From Actinobacteria bacterium OK074 (GTDB lineage: Bacteria > Actinomycetota > Actinomycetes > Streptomycetales > Streptomycetaceae), in assembly GCA_001298575.1 (NCBI GenBank), contig LJCV01000231.1, positions 1-64,000 on the forward strand: DNA of 64,000 bases. The letters are read 5' to 3'. Below, piece by piece: positions 43,467 through 52,330 of this stretch; the first letter of the stretch is position 1; each line of letters begins with the position of its first letter. The notes under the pieces were generated by a model. That model saw nothing but the letters and a program-made list of their open reading frames with translations. It did no database searches and was not told the origin of the DNA. The translations under genes and the position numbers were made by a program.

Positions 43467-44237
43467 TTGGAAGAGCTGGAAGAAGAAGCCGAAAGACCGG
43501 TCATTGAACCGGAGTTGGAGGCGGCGGAGTCGGAGGCCGCGCCGCCCCGGCGTCGCCGTACCCTCCCGCTGATCGGCGCCGCCGTCGCGCTCGGTCTCGT
43601 CGCGGGCGCCTGCACCGGTTACCTGATCCAGGCGAACCGTGCCGTCACCCCGCTGCCGTCGCTCTCCCAGGCGACGCTCGCGCAGGGGAAGGGGACGGTC
43701 GAACCGTTGTCCGCGGCGCAGGACCGTCGGGTGAAGACGGACGGGGATCTGCGGAAGCTGTTGCTGACGAAGCCGACGGGCGCTCGGGCCCCGTATACCT
43801 CCGTGGGGAACGAGTGGCTGGACCTCGCGGGCTACGCGGAGACCTTCCAGAACCCGGACGCCGCCCTGAGCGCGCGCCTCGGCGAGGAGTTCCGTCGGGC
43901 GGCCGTCACCGCCTGGAGGGTGGGCAACTCCACCAGCGTCGAGATCCGCCTCGTGCAGTACCACCAGAACGAGTCGCTCGCGGCCAAGACCAACGCCGCC
44001 GACGCGTTCGGCTACGAAACGCAGCCATACGAGTCCGCGACCATCCCCGGCACGAGTGACGGGGCGGCGTACGTCTTCGATGGCCTCGTCGATCTGTCCG
44101 GCGGAGCGCAGGCGTACAGCGCCGAGGCCCACGCCTGGCGTGGGGACATCGAACTGCAGATATGGATGTACGGCACGAAGCCGATCCCCAAGGCGAAGAT
44201 CGTCGATCTCGCCGCACGGCAGATGGAGCGGCTGTGA
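43467..44237 (+). CDS. single-pass membrane protein, first of a coupled trio
   Basis: 256 residues from TTG 43467 (GGGGAAA upstream), giving an acidic start EELEEEAERPVIEPELEAAE. GTG 43389 is a longer option without a ribosome site. Then RRRR, one transmembrane helix (TLPLIGAAVALGLVAGACTG) and a 190-residue outer domain (WLDLAGYAETFQNPDAALSA, IELQIWMYGTKPIPKAKIVD). The stop overlaps the next GTG. Unknown function. The trio shares layout and probably descent. Confidence 0.75.
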   Translation: MEELEEEAERPVIEPELEAAESEAAPPRRRRTLPLIGAAVALGLVAGACTGYLIQANRAVTPLPSLSQATLAQGKGTVEPLSAAQDRRVKTDGDLRKLLLTKPTGARAPYTSVGNEWLDLAGYAETFQNPDAALSARLGEEFRRAAVTAWRVGNSTSVEIRLVQYHQNESLAAKTNAADAFGYETQPYESATIPGTSDGAAYVFDGLVDLSGGAQAYSAEAHAWRGDIELQIWMYGTKPIPKAKIVDLAARQMERL

Positions 44238-45076
44238 GCGAGAACGAGGAGACCAACGAGAACGAGGCGGCCACCGCGCCGACCGAGGCGGCCACCGCGC
44301 CGGCCGAGGTTCCGCCGAAACAGCCGCGCGACCGTCGCCGTATCGCCGCGATCGCCGGTGGCGCGGCCCTCGCGCTGGCCGTGGTCGCCGGGGTCACGGT
44401 CACCGTCGTCACCGTGAGCGGGGCCGACCGGGACGCGGGGAAGCCCGTGTGGCGCCTGCCCAAGGCGGGGACGGCCGACACGAAGACGAAGGAGGCGACC
44501 GGGCTCGCGGGCTTGCTCCTGCCCTACGGCACCGACGGCTTCGCTCAGGGGCCCGACATCGGTGAGTACGGCGCCGACGCCGTACTCACCGGGAAGCAGG
44601 CCACCGCCCTGGCCAAGGAGTCGCTCACCGGTCTGCCGCGCACGCAGCGCCTGGCGCTGGAGAAGCAGATCGACAAGCAGCCCATCAAGGGCATCGCGTT
44701 GCGCAGTTACGTCAGCACGGGGAACGCGTACAACTCCACGGTGTACGCCGAGAAGGCGTACACGATGAACATGCAGCTCGCGCGGCTGGACAGCGAGGCC
44801 GACGCGAAGAACATGGCGACGTACCGGCGGACGCTGATGGCCTCCCTCGGCGTCTTCGACAAGGGCCCGAAGGTCCCGGGCCACGCCGACGCCGGGTGCT
44901 TCCTGCTGCCGGACGGCGAGAAGCACGGTCTGACGGCCATGACCTGCACCGCGTACCAGAGCGACGTGCTGGTCTCGGTCGCGATCACCGGCACCGCCGC
45001 CTTCGACACGAAGGGCGCGGCCCTGTTCCTGAGTGAACAACTCGACCGCATCGGCGACCCGGGGGAGGCGGTATGA
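44234..45076 (+). CDS. single-pass membrane protein, second of the trio
   Basis: 280 residues; GTGA overlap with the first gene. An acidic tail (SENEETNENEAATAPTEAAT), basic RDRRR, one helix (IAAIAGGAALALAVVAGVTV) and an outer domain with GIALRSYVSTGNAYNSTVYA and two Cys (GCFLLPDG, MTCTAYQ) that may pair. Together with its neighbours it suggests a complex facing the cell wall. Confidence 0.8.
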   Translation: MSENEETNENEAATAPTEAATAPAEVPPKQPRDRRRIAAIAGGAALALAVVAGVTVTVVTVSGADRDAGKPVWRLPKAGTADTKTKEATGLAGLLLPYGTDGFAQGPDIGEYGADAVLTGKQATALAKESLTGLPRTQRLALEKQIDKQPIKGIALRSYVSTGNAYNSTVYAEKAYTMNMQLARLDSEADAKNMATYRRTLMASLGVFDKGPKVPGHADAGCFLLPDGEKHGLTAMTCTAYQSDVLVSVAITGTAAFDTKGAALFLSEQLDRIGDPGEAV

Positions 45077-45966
45077 CCACCGAACAGAGCGACACGGACG
45101 TCACCGACGTCGCTGACGTCACGGACGAGCAGCCGGTGGGCGGGACGGCTGCGGAAGCGGAACCGGTGCCCGAGGTGCCGCCCCGCCGTACCCTCACACC
45201 CCACCTCGCCGCCGCCCTCCGCTGGACCGCCGCCGTAGCCGTCTTCGCGGTCGTCGGGGCGGGCACGGCGTACGGGATCACGCGCGCCGACCGTACCGAC
45301 GTACCGGGGCTGGCGACCGAGTCCGACGGGCGGTGGACGTTCCCGGAGCTGACCCGGCCGCCGCTGCCGTCCGGGAGCCCGTCCCCGTACGCCTCCGCCA
45401 ACAAGGCCGGTGCCCACTACGCCGACCTGCGTCGACTCGTCGTACCCGCGCCCGCAGGGGCGAAGGCGGACGCGGCGCTGCGGGGCACGGACGGGTGGCT
45501 GCCGACGAAGACGTTCCTCGCCGAGTACAAGCCGGGCAACGACATCTACAGCCGGGGCGGCGTCGAGCAGATCCTCACCGACTACGGACTGCGGCACATC
45601 GCCGCCCGGGGCTGGACCACCGGCGACGGCACGCACACCCGCGTCTACCTGCTCCAGTTCGAGACCGCGGCCGTGGTCGACGAACTGTCCACCGGGAAGC
45701 TGGTCAGTTATGTCTCGCCGCCACAGACCCTGACCGGCACCGACACCCTCGTACGCGACGAGACCTTCCCGGACCGCGCCAACGTCGACAACGTGCAGCG
45801 CACGGCCTACGTCGAGCCGAAGCCATACGGCACCGAACACGTCCGCGCCGCGTTCCTCTCCGCCGGCGACACCCTCGCGCTCGTCGTGCAGTCCCGTAAG
45901 GGTGCGGTCGTAGGGGAGGTGCCGTTCCAGCAGACCGTCGTGCTCCAGAGCGAGCTGCTGGGCTGA
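45073..45966 (+). CDS. single-pass membrane protein, third of the trio
   Basis: 297 residues; ATGA overlap with the second gene. Acidic tail TTEQSDTDVTDVADVTDEQP, helix WTAAVAVFAVVGAGTAYGIT, and an outer domain containing YGTEHVRAAFLSAGDTLALV. Equal topology and strict coupling of the three genes imply equimolar synthesis and one complex. No enzymatic motif seen. Confidence 0.8.
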   Translation: MTTEQSDTDVTDVADVTDEQPVGGTAAEAEPVPEVPPRRTLTPHLAAALRWTAAVAVFAVVGAGTAYGITRADRTDVPGLATESDGRWTFPELTRPPLPSGSPSPYASANKAGAHYADLRRLVVPAPAGAKADAALRGTDGWLPTKTFLAEYKPGNDIYSRGGVEQILTDYGLRHIAARGWTTGDGTHTRVYLLQFETAAVVDELSTGKLVSYVSPPQTLTGTDTLVRDETFPDRANVDNVQRTAYVEPKPYGTEHVRAAFLSAGDTLALVVQSRKGAVVGEVPFQQTVVLQSELLG

Positions 45967-46008
45967 GCGAGAACCGGCGAGGACCGGTGAGAACCGGTGA
46001 GAACCGGC
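45967..46008 (+). repeat. gagaaccggtga-like tandem repeat
   Basis: About four imperfect 10-nt copies (gagaaccggcga, ggaccggtga, gaaccggtga, gaaccggcgc) directly after the trio stop codon. Similar in composition to the repeats at 693 and 41975. Confidence 0.6.
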
Positions 46009-46145
46009 GCGGACCCGGCGGGATCCGTTCGGGGGACACCTCGCCAGGAGGGCCGGGTCCGGGCCGAGTAGGCTGGGGCCCGGCCTTTGTGTACACGCGC
46101 TTCGTGAGCCGCACGCTCAGTCGCTATCGCCCGAGGAGCAACCCG

Positions 46146-46244
46146 GTGGAATACTTCTTCGAAACCCTGCTGGTCCTGGTCTGTGTCGGCGTCCTCGCCT
46201 TCACCGGGCTGGCCGTGAAGAAGCTGTACCAGGGCCAGCGCTGA
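46146..46244 (+). CDS. 32-residue membrane microprotein
   Basis: GTG start with GAGGAG 7 nt upstream. The product MEYFFETLLVLVCVGVLAFT plus GLAVKKLYQGQR is one transmembrane helix with a basic tail. It lies 40 bp before the nitrobindin-like gene and may share its transcript. Small proteins of this kind are conserved at this site in streptomycetes, as far as I recall. Function unknown. Confidence 0.75.
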   Translation: MEYFFETLLVLVCVGVLAFTGLAVKKLYQGQR

Positions 46245-46284
46245 CCCACCGCTGGGAACATCTAGGAATAACTGGCTGTCGCTG

Positions 46285-46860
46285 ATGATCGAGATCCCCT
46301 CCGACCTGGACAAGAGCCTGGTCCCGCTCGCCTTCCTGCTGGGCAACTGGACCGGTGCGGGCGTCCATGACTTCCCCGGCTCCGAGAAGTGCAACTTCGG
46401 GCAGGAGGTCTCCTTCGGCCACGACGGCCGCGACTTCCTGGAGTACCACTCCCGTACGTGGGTGCTGGACGGCGAGGGCAACAAGGTCCGCCCGCTGGAG
46501 ACCGAGTCCGGTTACTGGCGGATCGACGCGGACCGCAAGGTCGAGGTCACCATGGTCCGCGACGACGGCGTCGTCGAGGTCTGGTACGGCGAACTGGCCC
46601 ACCAGAAGCCGCAGATCGACATCGTCACGGACGCGGTGGCCCGCACGGCGGCCTCCGGCCCGTACACCGGCGGCAAGCGGCTGTACGGCTACGTCAACAG
46701 CGACCTCATGTGGGTCGGCGAGAAGGCGACCCCGGACGTCGAGCTGCGCCCCTACATGTCGGCCCACCTGAAGAAGGTCGTCACCCCGGAGGACGTCGAA
46801 CGCTGGGCGAAGGCCCTCCCGGACGACATGCCGGACGACGGGATCGCGTTCTTCAAGTAG
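46285..46860 (+). CDS. FABP/nitrobindin-like beta-barrel protein (DUF1794)
   Basis: 191 residues. PLAFLLGNWTGAGVHDFPG at the start is the family signature, followed by ten-strand barrel segments (EYHSRTWVLDGEGNK, GYWRIDADRKVEVTMV) and HLKKV near the end, with a possible heme-binding His. Relatives bind heme and react with nitric oxide or peroxynitrite. Usually placed next to nur in this genus. Confidence 0.9.
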   Translation: MIEIPSDLDKSLVPLAFLLGNWTGAGVHDFPGSEKCNFGQEVSFGHDGRDFLEYHSRTWVLDGEGNKVRPLETESGYWRIDADRKVEVTMVRDDGVVEVWYGELAHQKPQIDIVTDAVARTAASGPYTGGKRLYGYVNSDLMWVGEKATPDVELRPYMSAHLKKVVTPEDVERWAKALPDDMPDDGIAFFK

Positions 46861-46883
46861 ATCTCGGGGGCGGGTTCGTGCTC

Positions 46884-46923
46884 GTAGGCCCTCGGTAGGC
46901 CCTCGGTAGGCCGTCGGTAAGCC
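46884..46923 (+). repeat. gtaggccctcg tandem repeat
   Basis: About 3.6 copies of an 11-bp unit (gtaggccctcg twice, gtaggccgtcg, gtaagcc) between the nitrobindin-like and receiver genes. Confidence 0.75.
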
Positions 46924-46961
46924 TTCTCAGGTCCGCCAAAGCCTGCCTTAACGCTGCTCTG

Positions 46962-47330
46962 ATGTGGGGCGGTCACGCTGCCCGGGTGACCGCCCCCACG
47001 CATGCCCCAGCAGCCCGGGTACCCGCCGCCCGGGTGCTCGTCGTCGAGGACGAGGCCGGTGAGCGCGAGCTGCTCGTCGAGACGTTCCGGCTGGCCGGGT
47101 ACGACGTCGCCGCGGCCGGCAGCGGAGTCGCCGCGCTGAACGCCGTGTACGCGCGGCCCCCGGACGTCGTCGTGCTCGACCAGCGGCTGCCCGACTTCGA
47201 CGGCCGCGAGGTCGCCCGCATCCTGCACCAGGACGGGCCCGGCGTCCCGGTGGTCTACCTGCCCCGGCCGCTGCGCCTGGAGAACGTTGTCACCGACGTG
47301 CGGAGGATCCTTGGTGCCCGGTCGGCCTAG
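46962..47330 (+). CDS. single-domain response regulator receiver, divergent
   Basis: 122 residues (GTG 46986 possible). It has the acidic pair in VLVVEDEAGERELLV and the phospho-Asp in VVVLDQRLPDFDG. The usual Thr/Ser and the Lys of the KP loop are replaced (VYLPRPLRLENVV), so phosphorylation-driven switching may be lost. No output domain. It lies 10 bp before nur. Possibly a pseudo-receiver that binds a partner. Confidence 0.8.
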   Translation: MWGGHAARVTAPTHAPAARVPAARVLVVEDEAGERELLVETFRLAGYDVAAAGSGVAALNAVYARPPDVVVLDQRLPDFDGREVARILHQDGPGVPVVYLPRPLRLENVVTDVRRILGARSA

Positions 47331-47340
47331 ACTGGTCCGC

Positions 47341-47778
47341 GTGGTAGGCATCGACTGGAAGAGCGATCTGCGGCAGCGCGGTTACCGGCTGACACCGCAA
47401 CGGCAGCTCGTGCTCGAGGCGGTCGACACGCTGGAGCACGCGACCCCGGACGACATCCTCGCCGAGGTGCGCAGAACGGCGTCGGGGGTCAACATCTCGA
47501 CGGTGTACCGCACGCTGGAGCTGCTGGAGGAGCTGGGCCTGGTCTCGCACGCGCACCTCGGGCACGGGGCGCCGACGTACCACCTGGCCGACCGGCACCA
47601 CCACCTGCACCTGGTCTGCCGCGACTGTACGAACGTCATCGAGGCCGACGTGTCCGTGGCCGCCGAGTTCACCGCGAAGCTGCGCGAGGAGTTCGGCTTC
47701 ACGACGGACATGAAGCACTTCGCGATCTTCGGCCGCTGCAAGGAGTGTTCGTTGAAGACTTCAACTATTGAGTCGTAG
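47341..47778 (+). CDS. nur: nickel-responsive Fur-family repressor Nur
   Basis: 145 residues from GTG 47341. DWKSDLRQRGYRLTPQRQLV starts the winged helix, and ISTVYRTLELLEELGLV is the recognition region. The metal sites lie in HAHLGHGAPTYH, DRHHHLHLVCRDC and FGRCKEC. Sequence and neighbours match streptomycete Nur, which represses nickel uptake and Fe-superoxide dismutase genes. Another Fur paralog cannot be fully excluded. Confidence 0.88.
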   Translation: MVGIDWKSDLRQRGYRLTPQRQLVLEAVDTLEHATPDDILAEVRRTASGVNISTVYRTLELLEELGLVSHAHLGHGAPTYHLADRHHHLHLVCRDCTNVIEADVSVAAEFTAKLREEFGFTTDMKHFAIFGRCKECSLKTSTIES

Positions 47779-47788
47779 GCTTGTGGAC

Positions 47789-48754
47789 ATGAAGAGCCCC
47801 CTGCTGTCGCTGCCCGGCGCCGTTTCCGCCGAAGGTGTGGACGAAGGTGTCGCCGCGCACTACGGCGACCTGTTCCGCGAACAGCGCGCCCTCGCGGACG
47901 GCACCGGATTCGTGGACCTCTCCCACCGCGGTGTCCTCACCGTCTCCGGCGCCGACCGGCTGAGCTGGCTGCACCTGCTGCTCACCCAGCACGTCAGCGA
48001 CCTCCCCGAAGGCCAGGCCACCGAGGCGCTCGTCCTCTCCGCCAACGGACACATCGAGCACGCGCTGTACCTCGTGGACGACGGCTCGACCGTCTGGATC
48101 CACGTCGAACCCGGCACCCAGGACGCCCTGATCGCGTACCTGGAGTCGATGAAGTTCTTCTATCGAGTCGAAGTCGCAGACCGTAGCGCCGAGTTCGCCG
48201 TCGTGCACCTGCCCGCCGGTTCGATCGCCGCCGTTCCGGACGGCGTTGTCGTCCGCGAGACGGCCTACGGCCGTGATCTCTTCCTCCCGCGCGAGGAGTT
48301 GGAGTCGTACGCCGACAAGTCCGGCCCCGCGGCCGGCCTGTTGGCCTACGAGGCGCTGCGCGTCGAACAGCACCGGCCGCGCCTCGGCTTCGAGACCGAC
48401 CACCGCACCATCCCGCACGAACTGGGCTGGATCGGCACGGCGGTTCACCTCCAGAAGGGGTGCTATCGGGGGCAGGAGACGGTGGCCCGCGTCCAGAACC
48501 TGGGCAAGCCGCCGCGTCGGCTGGTCTTTCTGCATTTGGACGGCAGCGAGGTGTACCTCCCGGGGCGGGGGACAGAACTCCGGCTCGCTTCGGACGGGCC
48601 CGACGGGCGCAGGATCGGGTTCATCACGACGTCGGCCCGGCACCATGAACTCGGGCCGGTGGCACTGGCGTTGGTGAAGCGGAACGTGCCGGTGGATGCG
48701 GAGTTGATGGCGGATACGACGGCTGCGGCGCAGGAGGTCGTGGTCGAGCCGTAG
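47789..48754 (+). CDS. ygfZ: YgfZ/GcvT-like folate-binding protein
   Basis: 321 residues from MKSPLLSLPGAV. The family motif KGCYRGQETVAR is present, with GFVDLSHRGVLTVSGADRLS earlier. YgfZ proteins bind tetrahydrofolate and help maintain certain iron-sulfur proteins. 10 bp after nur and probably cotranscribed. Confidence 0.92.
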   Translation: MKSPLLSLPGAVSAEGVDEGVAAHYGDLFREQRALADGTGFVDLSHRGVLTVSGADRLSWLHLLLTQHVSDLPEGQATEALVLSANGHIEHALYLVDDGSTVWIHVEPGTQDALIAYLESMKFFYRVEVADRSAEFAVVHLPAGSIAAVPDGVVVRETAYGRDLFLPREELESYADKSGPAAGLLAYEALRVEQHRPRLGFETDHRTIPHELGWIGTAVHLQKGCYRGQETVARVQNLGKPPRRLVFLHLDGSEVYLPGRGTELRLASDGPDGRRIGFITTSARHHELGPVALALVKRNVPVDAELMADTTAAAQEVVVEP

Positions 48755-48764
48755 GCCCCGTGGT

Positions 48765-49508
48765 CTACCCCTTGGTGCAGTTCTCGCCGCCTCCCGCGAG
48801 GGTCACCCCCACCGAGGCTTGGTGGTCGGTGTCGGCGTCCATGCCGGGCGGCGGCTGAGTGCTGACCAGCCCCGTCACCGAATCGCCCGCCCGGTCCGAC
48901 TCGCCCGGAACCAACGGGATGTTGAGGTAGTCGTGCGCGCTCAACAGGTACTGGGACTGGGAGTTGGGCAGGAAGACGGCCGTGATCACGAAGTTCTGGC
49001 CCTTCTGCGCCGGGTAGGACCCGATCGTCGGGCAGGCGTCCCAACTCGCCGGGCTCGTACGGCCGTTGCCCTGCTTCGTGAGGTGCACCGGGCCCAGCAG
49101 GTACACGTTCGCCTCCGCCACCTTGCTGCCGATCAGCCAGAGCGTGTAGCGCGGCGGTATGACGGCGGTGCCGCTGAACTTCTGGTGCAGCTGGACCGCG
49201 TCGGAGTCTCCCGGGCGCGAGATGTGCACGGATGCGCCGACCGCCGCCGCGCCCGCGCCCGTGCTCGGGCCGCTCGTGCTCGGTGAGATGGTGGCGTGGT
49301 CCGGCTTGAACTCTTTGACCAGGGCCGCGGCTCCGCTCATGCCGCCGAGCGCCACGAAGGCGGCGACGGCGGTCATCGTGCGCGACGGCCGCCGCCAGGA
49401 GCCTGCCGGAGTGCCGTTGTCCGGTGGGGTGTTGTTGTCCGGTGAGGTGGAACCGCCGTTCGGAACGGGTCCGTTGGCCGTGCCGTCCGTGTTGTCGGTG
49501 TCGTCCAT
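48765..49508 (-). CDS. single-pass membrane hypothetical protein
   Basis: 247 residues. A disordered Asn/Asp/Pro-rich start (TDGTANGPVPNGG, TPPDNGTP), RRPSR, one helix (TMTAVAAFVALGGMSGAAAL), and a beta-rich outer domain (YTLWLIGSKVAEANVYLLGP, VTLAGGGENC) with two Cys. Not recognised. A palindrome at 49589 may control it. Confidence 0.7.
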   Translation of the reverse strand: MDDTDNTDGTANGPVPNGGSTSPDNNTPPDNGTPAGSWRRPSRTMTAVAAFVALGGMSGAAALVKEFKPDHATISPSTSGPSTGAGAAAVGASVHISRPGDSDAVQLHQKFSGTAVIPPRYTLWLIGSKVAEANVYLLGPVHLTKQGNGRTSPASWDACPTIGSYPAQKGQNFVITAVFLPNSQSQYLLSAHDYLNIPLVPGESDRAGDSVTGLVSTQPPPGMDADTDHQASVGVTLAGGGENCTKG

Positions 49509-49588
49509 GGCTTCGCTTCCCTGCCTGCGTGCTGTGTGCCTGGTGGCTTCAGGGTGCGTCGGACATGGGGCGCGTACACGGCGTAAGT

Positions 49589-49612
49589 GTTGACAACCTC
49601 GTAACTGTCAAC
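49589..49612 (-). promoter_or_regulatory. inverted repeat GTTGACA-N10-TGTCAAC
   Basis: Perfect 7-bp arms about 80 bp upstream of the membrane protein start (49508). On the minus strand, TTGACA could be a -35 element with the second arm in the spacer. Reads as promoter plus operator; the regulator is unknown. Confidence 0.5.
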
Positions 49613-49679
49613 AGGGCGGGGCGAATCGGACGTACGGGCGTTCGGGCGGGTGTGCGAGCGGTCGGGGCGACCCCGGCGG

Positions 49680-50117
49680 TCACATCTCCAACAACACCGT
49701 GAACGGCCCGTCATTCGTCAGCGACACCCGCATCTGCGCCCCGAACCGCCCCGTCGCCACCGTCGCCCCCAGGGACCGGAGTTGGGCGACCACCTCGTCC
49801 ACCAGCGGCTCGGCCACGTCGCCGGGGGCCGCCGCGTTCCAGGTGGGCCGGCGGCCCTTGCGGGCGTCGCCGTACAACGTGAACTGGCTGATCACCAGGA
49901 GCGGGGCGTCGACGTCGCTGCACGACTTCTCGTCGGTCAGCATGCGGACCGACCAGAGTTTGCGGGCCAGTTGGGCCGCCTTCTCCTTCGTGTCCTCGTG
50001 CGTCACGCCGACGAGCACACACAGGCCCTCGCCCTCGATCGCCCCGACCGTCTCCGGACCGTGTTCGCCATTTACGACGACGCTCGCGCCGTCCACCCTC
50101 TGCACCACCGCACGCAT
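49680..50117 (-). CDS. dtd: D-aminoacyl-tRNA deacylase
   Basis: 145 residues starting MRAVVQRVDGASVVVNG. The cross-subunit motif SQFTLYGDARKGRRP and the NDGPFT motif near the C-terminus (the Gly-Pro pair that gates chirality) are clear. It removes D-amino acids and glycine mischarged on tRNA. Divergent from rsiG. Confidence 0.95.
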   Translation of the reverse strand: MRAVVQRVDGASVVVNGEHGPETVGAIEGEGLCVLVGVTHEDTKEKAAQLARKLWSVRMLTDEKSCSDVDAPLLVISQFTLYGDARKGRRPTWNAAAPGDVAEPLVDEVVAQLRSLGATVATGRFGAQMRVSLTNDGPFTVLLEM

Positions 50118-50310
50118 GTGCCCATCATGCCCGCTCCGCCCACCCCACCGCGTACGGCTCCGGTGCGGCTCCGACGTGGCTCCGATTTTGATGCTTAACC
50201 ACCCCATCTGGGGCCGTTCGGGGGCACTCGGTCACATAGCGGCCACTCGGGGTGGCACGATGCTTGCACACGCCGGTCCAGTACGCCGGTCGAGGGGACG
50301 GTAGGGGCGT

Positions 50311-50949
50311 ATGAGCACACCGAGTACTGGCACACCGAGTACCGGGCAGCCCGGCACGGGGGCCGTGCCGGGGGCGGCCGTGCAGGCGGCGGCCGTGCCG
50401 GAGGCCGCTCTCCGGCCGCCCGTGCAGCGCGCGGACAGCGCGCCGTGCGCGCCCCAACCGGACGACCCCGCACCGCCCCTGGCCGCCCTGCGCCTGCCCG
50501 AACTGCGCACCCTGCGCCGGGACGCCCAGCGCGACGAGGCCGATCTCAGCTACGTACGACGGCTGCTCCAGGGCCGTATCGACATCCTGCGGGCCGAGTT
50601 GGTGCGCCGCTCACCGGCCGGCGCCGCCTCCGTCGTCGACCGGCTGTCCGAGATCCTCACCGACGCGCCCGCCCGGCACCGCTCCTCCGCCCGGCACGTG
50701 ACGCTGGGCACCCCGCGCGGCGAGGAGGTGCGGCGGTTCGCCGCGGACGTGCTCGCCGAGGTCGAACTCTCCGACCTCGACGCCCGCACCGACCCCGAAC
50801 TGCACGCAGCGATGGGGCGGTTGGTCGGCTACGAGCAGGAGGTGTCGCGGCGGCGGCAGCGGTTGCAGCGGACGGCCGACGACTGCAGCGCGGAGATCGC
50901 GCGGCGGTACCGGGAGGGCGAGGCCCAGGTGGACGACCTGCTGTTGTGA
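50311..50949 (+). CDS. rsiG: RsiG, c-di-GMP-dependent anti-sigma factor for WhiG
   Basis: 212 residues. A disordered Pro/Ala-rich N-terminus is followed by two antiparallel coiled-coil helices. Each carries the c-di-GMP motif E-x3-S-x2-R-x3-Q-x3-D: E76, S80, R83, Q87, D91 and E175, S179, R182, Q186, D190. This double motif identifies RsiG, which with c-di-GMP holds the sporulation sigma factor WhiG. There is no sigma gene nearby, as expected. Confidence 0.93.
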   Translation: MSTPSTGTPSTGQPGTGAVPGAAVQAAAVPEAALRPPVQRADSAPCAPQPDDPAPPLAALRLPELRTLRRDAQRDEADLSYVRRLLQGRIDILRAELVRRSPAGAASVVDRLSEILTDAPARHRSSARHVTLGTPRGEEVRRFAADVLAEVELSDLDARTDPELHAAMGRLVGYEQEVSRRRQRLQRTADDCSAEIARRYREGEAQVDDLLL

Positions 50950-51029
50950 CGTTCGGGGACGACGGCTCCTGCCCGAACGGCACGGAAATACGCGCGACAA
51001 CCGTCGCCCCTCCTTCCTACCGTGTGCTC

Positions 51030-52304
51030 ATGAGCCGTGATCACATCGACGTCCGCCCCATCGCCGAACCCGACCTCCAGGAGTGGATCCGGGCGCGCAG
51101 TGCCGGTTTCCTGCGGGCACCGGTCGTCTCCGACGAGGAGTTGGCGAACACCCGGACGTACGCGGACCTGTCCCGTACGCTCGGCGCCTTCGACGCCGGG
51201 GCGGGCGGGCGGTGTGTGGCGACGTTCCGGTCGTTCGCGCAGGAGATCACCGCGGTCGGCGGCGCCGCCGTACCCGCGGACGCCATCTCGAACGTCTCCG
51301 TCACCGCGACCCACCGCCGGCGCGGCCTGCTGACGCGGATGATGGCGCAGGACCTGGCCGCCGCGAAGGAGCGCGGGGACGTCGTCGCCACGCTGATCGC
51401 CGCCGAGTACGGCATCTACGGCCGCTACGGCTTCGGCCCCGCCACGCATGCCGCGTACTGGACGATCGACGCCCTGCGCACCGGCCTCGACCCGCGCGTG
51501 CCCGTCCCGGACGACGGCGGCCGGATCGATCTGGCGGACGCCGCCGAGATCCGCAAGGTCGGCCCCGAGCTGCACGAGCGGCTGCGGCGGCGGCAGCCGG
51601 GCGTGGTCGACCGCGACGAGCACTGGTGGAAGCTGAACACCGGGCTGGTCCCGCGCAACGACCGGCCGCGCCCCGAGCCCTTCTACGCCGTCTACCGCTC
51701 GGCGTCCGGCGAGGTCGACGGCCTTGTCGTCTACGTGTGCGACGAGACGTGGACCGACGCCAAGCAGCCCGCCCAGACGGCGACCGTCCACGACCTGATC
51801 GCGGCCACCCCGGCCGCCGAACGCGCCCTGTGGCACTACCTCTGCTCGCTCGACTGGATCACCACCGTCACCACCGGCCCGCGCGCCCCCGACGCCCTCC
51901 TCCCGCACTTCTTCCCGGACCCGCGCGCCGCCCGCATCACCACGCTCGCGGACTGGCTGTGGGTGCGGATCCTGGACGTCGTACGGGCGTTGGAGGCGCG
52001 GACGTACGGCGGCACGGGCACGCTCGTGCTGGAGGTGGAGGATCCGGCGGGGCTGGCCGGGGGCCGGTTCAGGCTGACCGTGGGGGCGGACGGGCGCGGG
52101 GTGTGCGAGCCGGTCGATCCGGCCGGGGAGGCGGCGCAACTGGTGCTCGGCGTCGCGGAGTTGGGGGCGCTGTGGCTGGGGGACGTGCCGGTGTCGCGGC
52201 TGGTGGCGCTGGGCCGGGTCCAGGAACGGCAAGAGGGCGTCGCCTTCGTCGCCGACGCCCTGCTGCGCTCGTCCGGACGACCGTGGTGCCCGGACATGTT
52301 CTGA
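51030..52304 (+). CDS. Eis-like GNAT acetyltransferase
   Basis: 424 residues starting MSRDHIDVRPIAEPDLQEWI. The first GNAT domain has VSVTATHRRRGLLTRMM with the acetyl-CoA loop, plus GIYGRYGFGPAT. A second degenerate GNAT domain and a C-terminal sterol-carrier-like domain (LVLEVEDPAGLAGGRFRLTV) complete the Eis layout, ending with the free carboxylate DMF. Relatives acetylate lysines and aminoglycosides at several positions. No ribosome site, so possibly leaderless. Confidence 0.93.
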   Translation: MSRDHIDVRPIAEPDLQEWIRARSAGFLRAPVVSDEELANTRTYADLSRTLGAFDAGAGGRCVATFRSFAQEITAVGGAAVPADAISNVSVTATHRRRGLLTRMMAQDLAAAKERGDVVATLIAAEYGIYGRYGFGPATHAAYWTIDALRTGLDPRVPVPDDGGRIDLADAAEIRKVGPELHERLRRRQPGVVDRDEHWWKLNTGLVPRNDRPRPEPFYAVYRSASGEVDGLVVYVCDETWTDAKQPAQTATVHDLIAATPAAERALWHYLCSLDWITTVTTGPRAPDALLPHFFPDPRAARITTLADWLWVRILDVVRALEARTYGGTGTLVLEVEDPAGLAGGRFRLTVGADGRGVCEPVDPAGEAAQLVLGVAELGALWLGDVPVSRLVALGRVQERQEGVAFVADALLRSSGRPWCPDMF

Positions 52305-52330
52305 GCCTGGTAACTGGTCATCCGTAGCTG

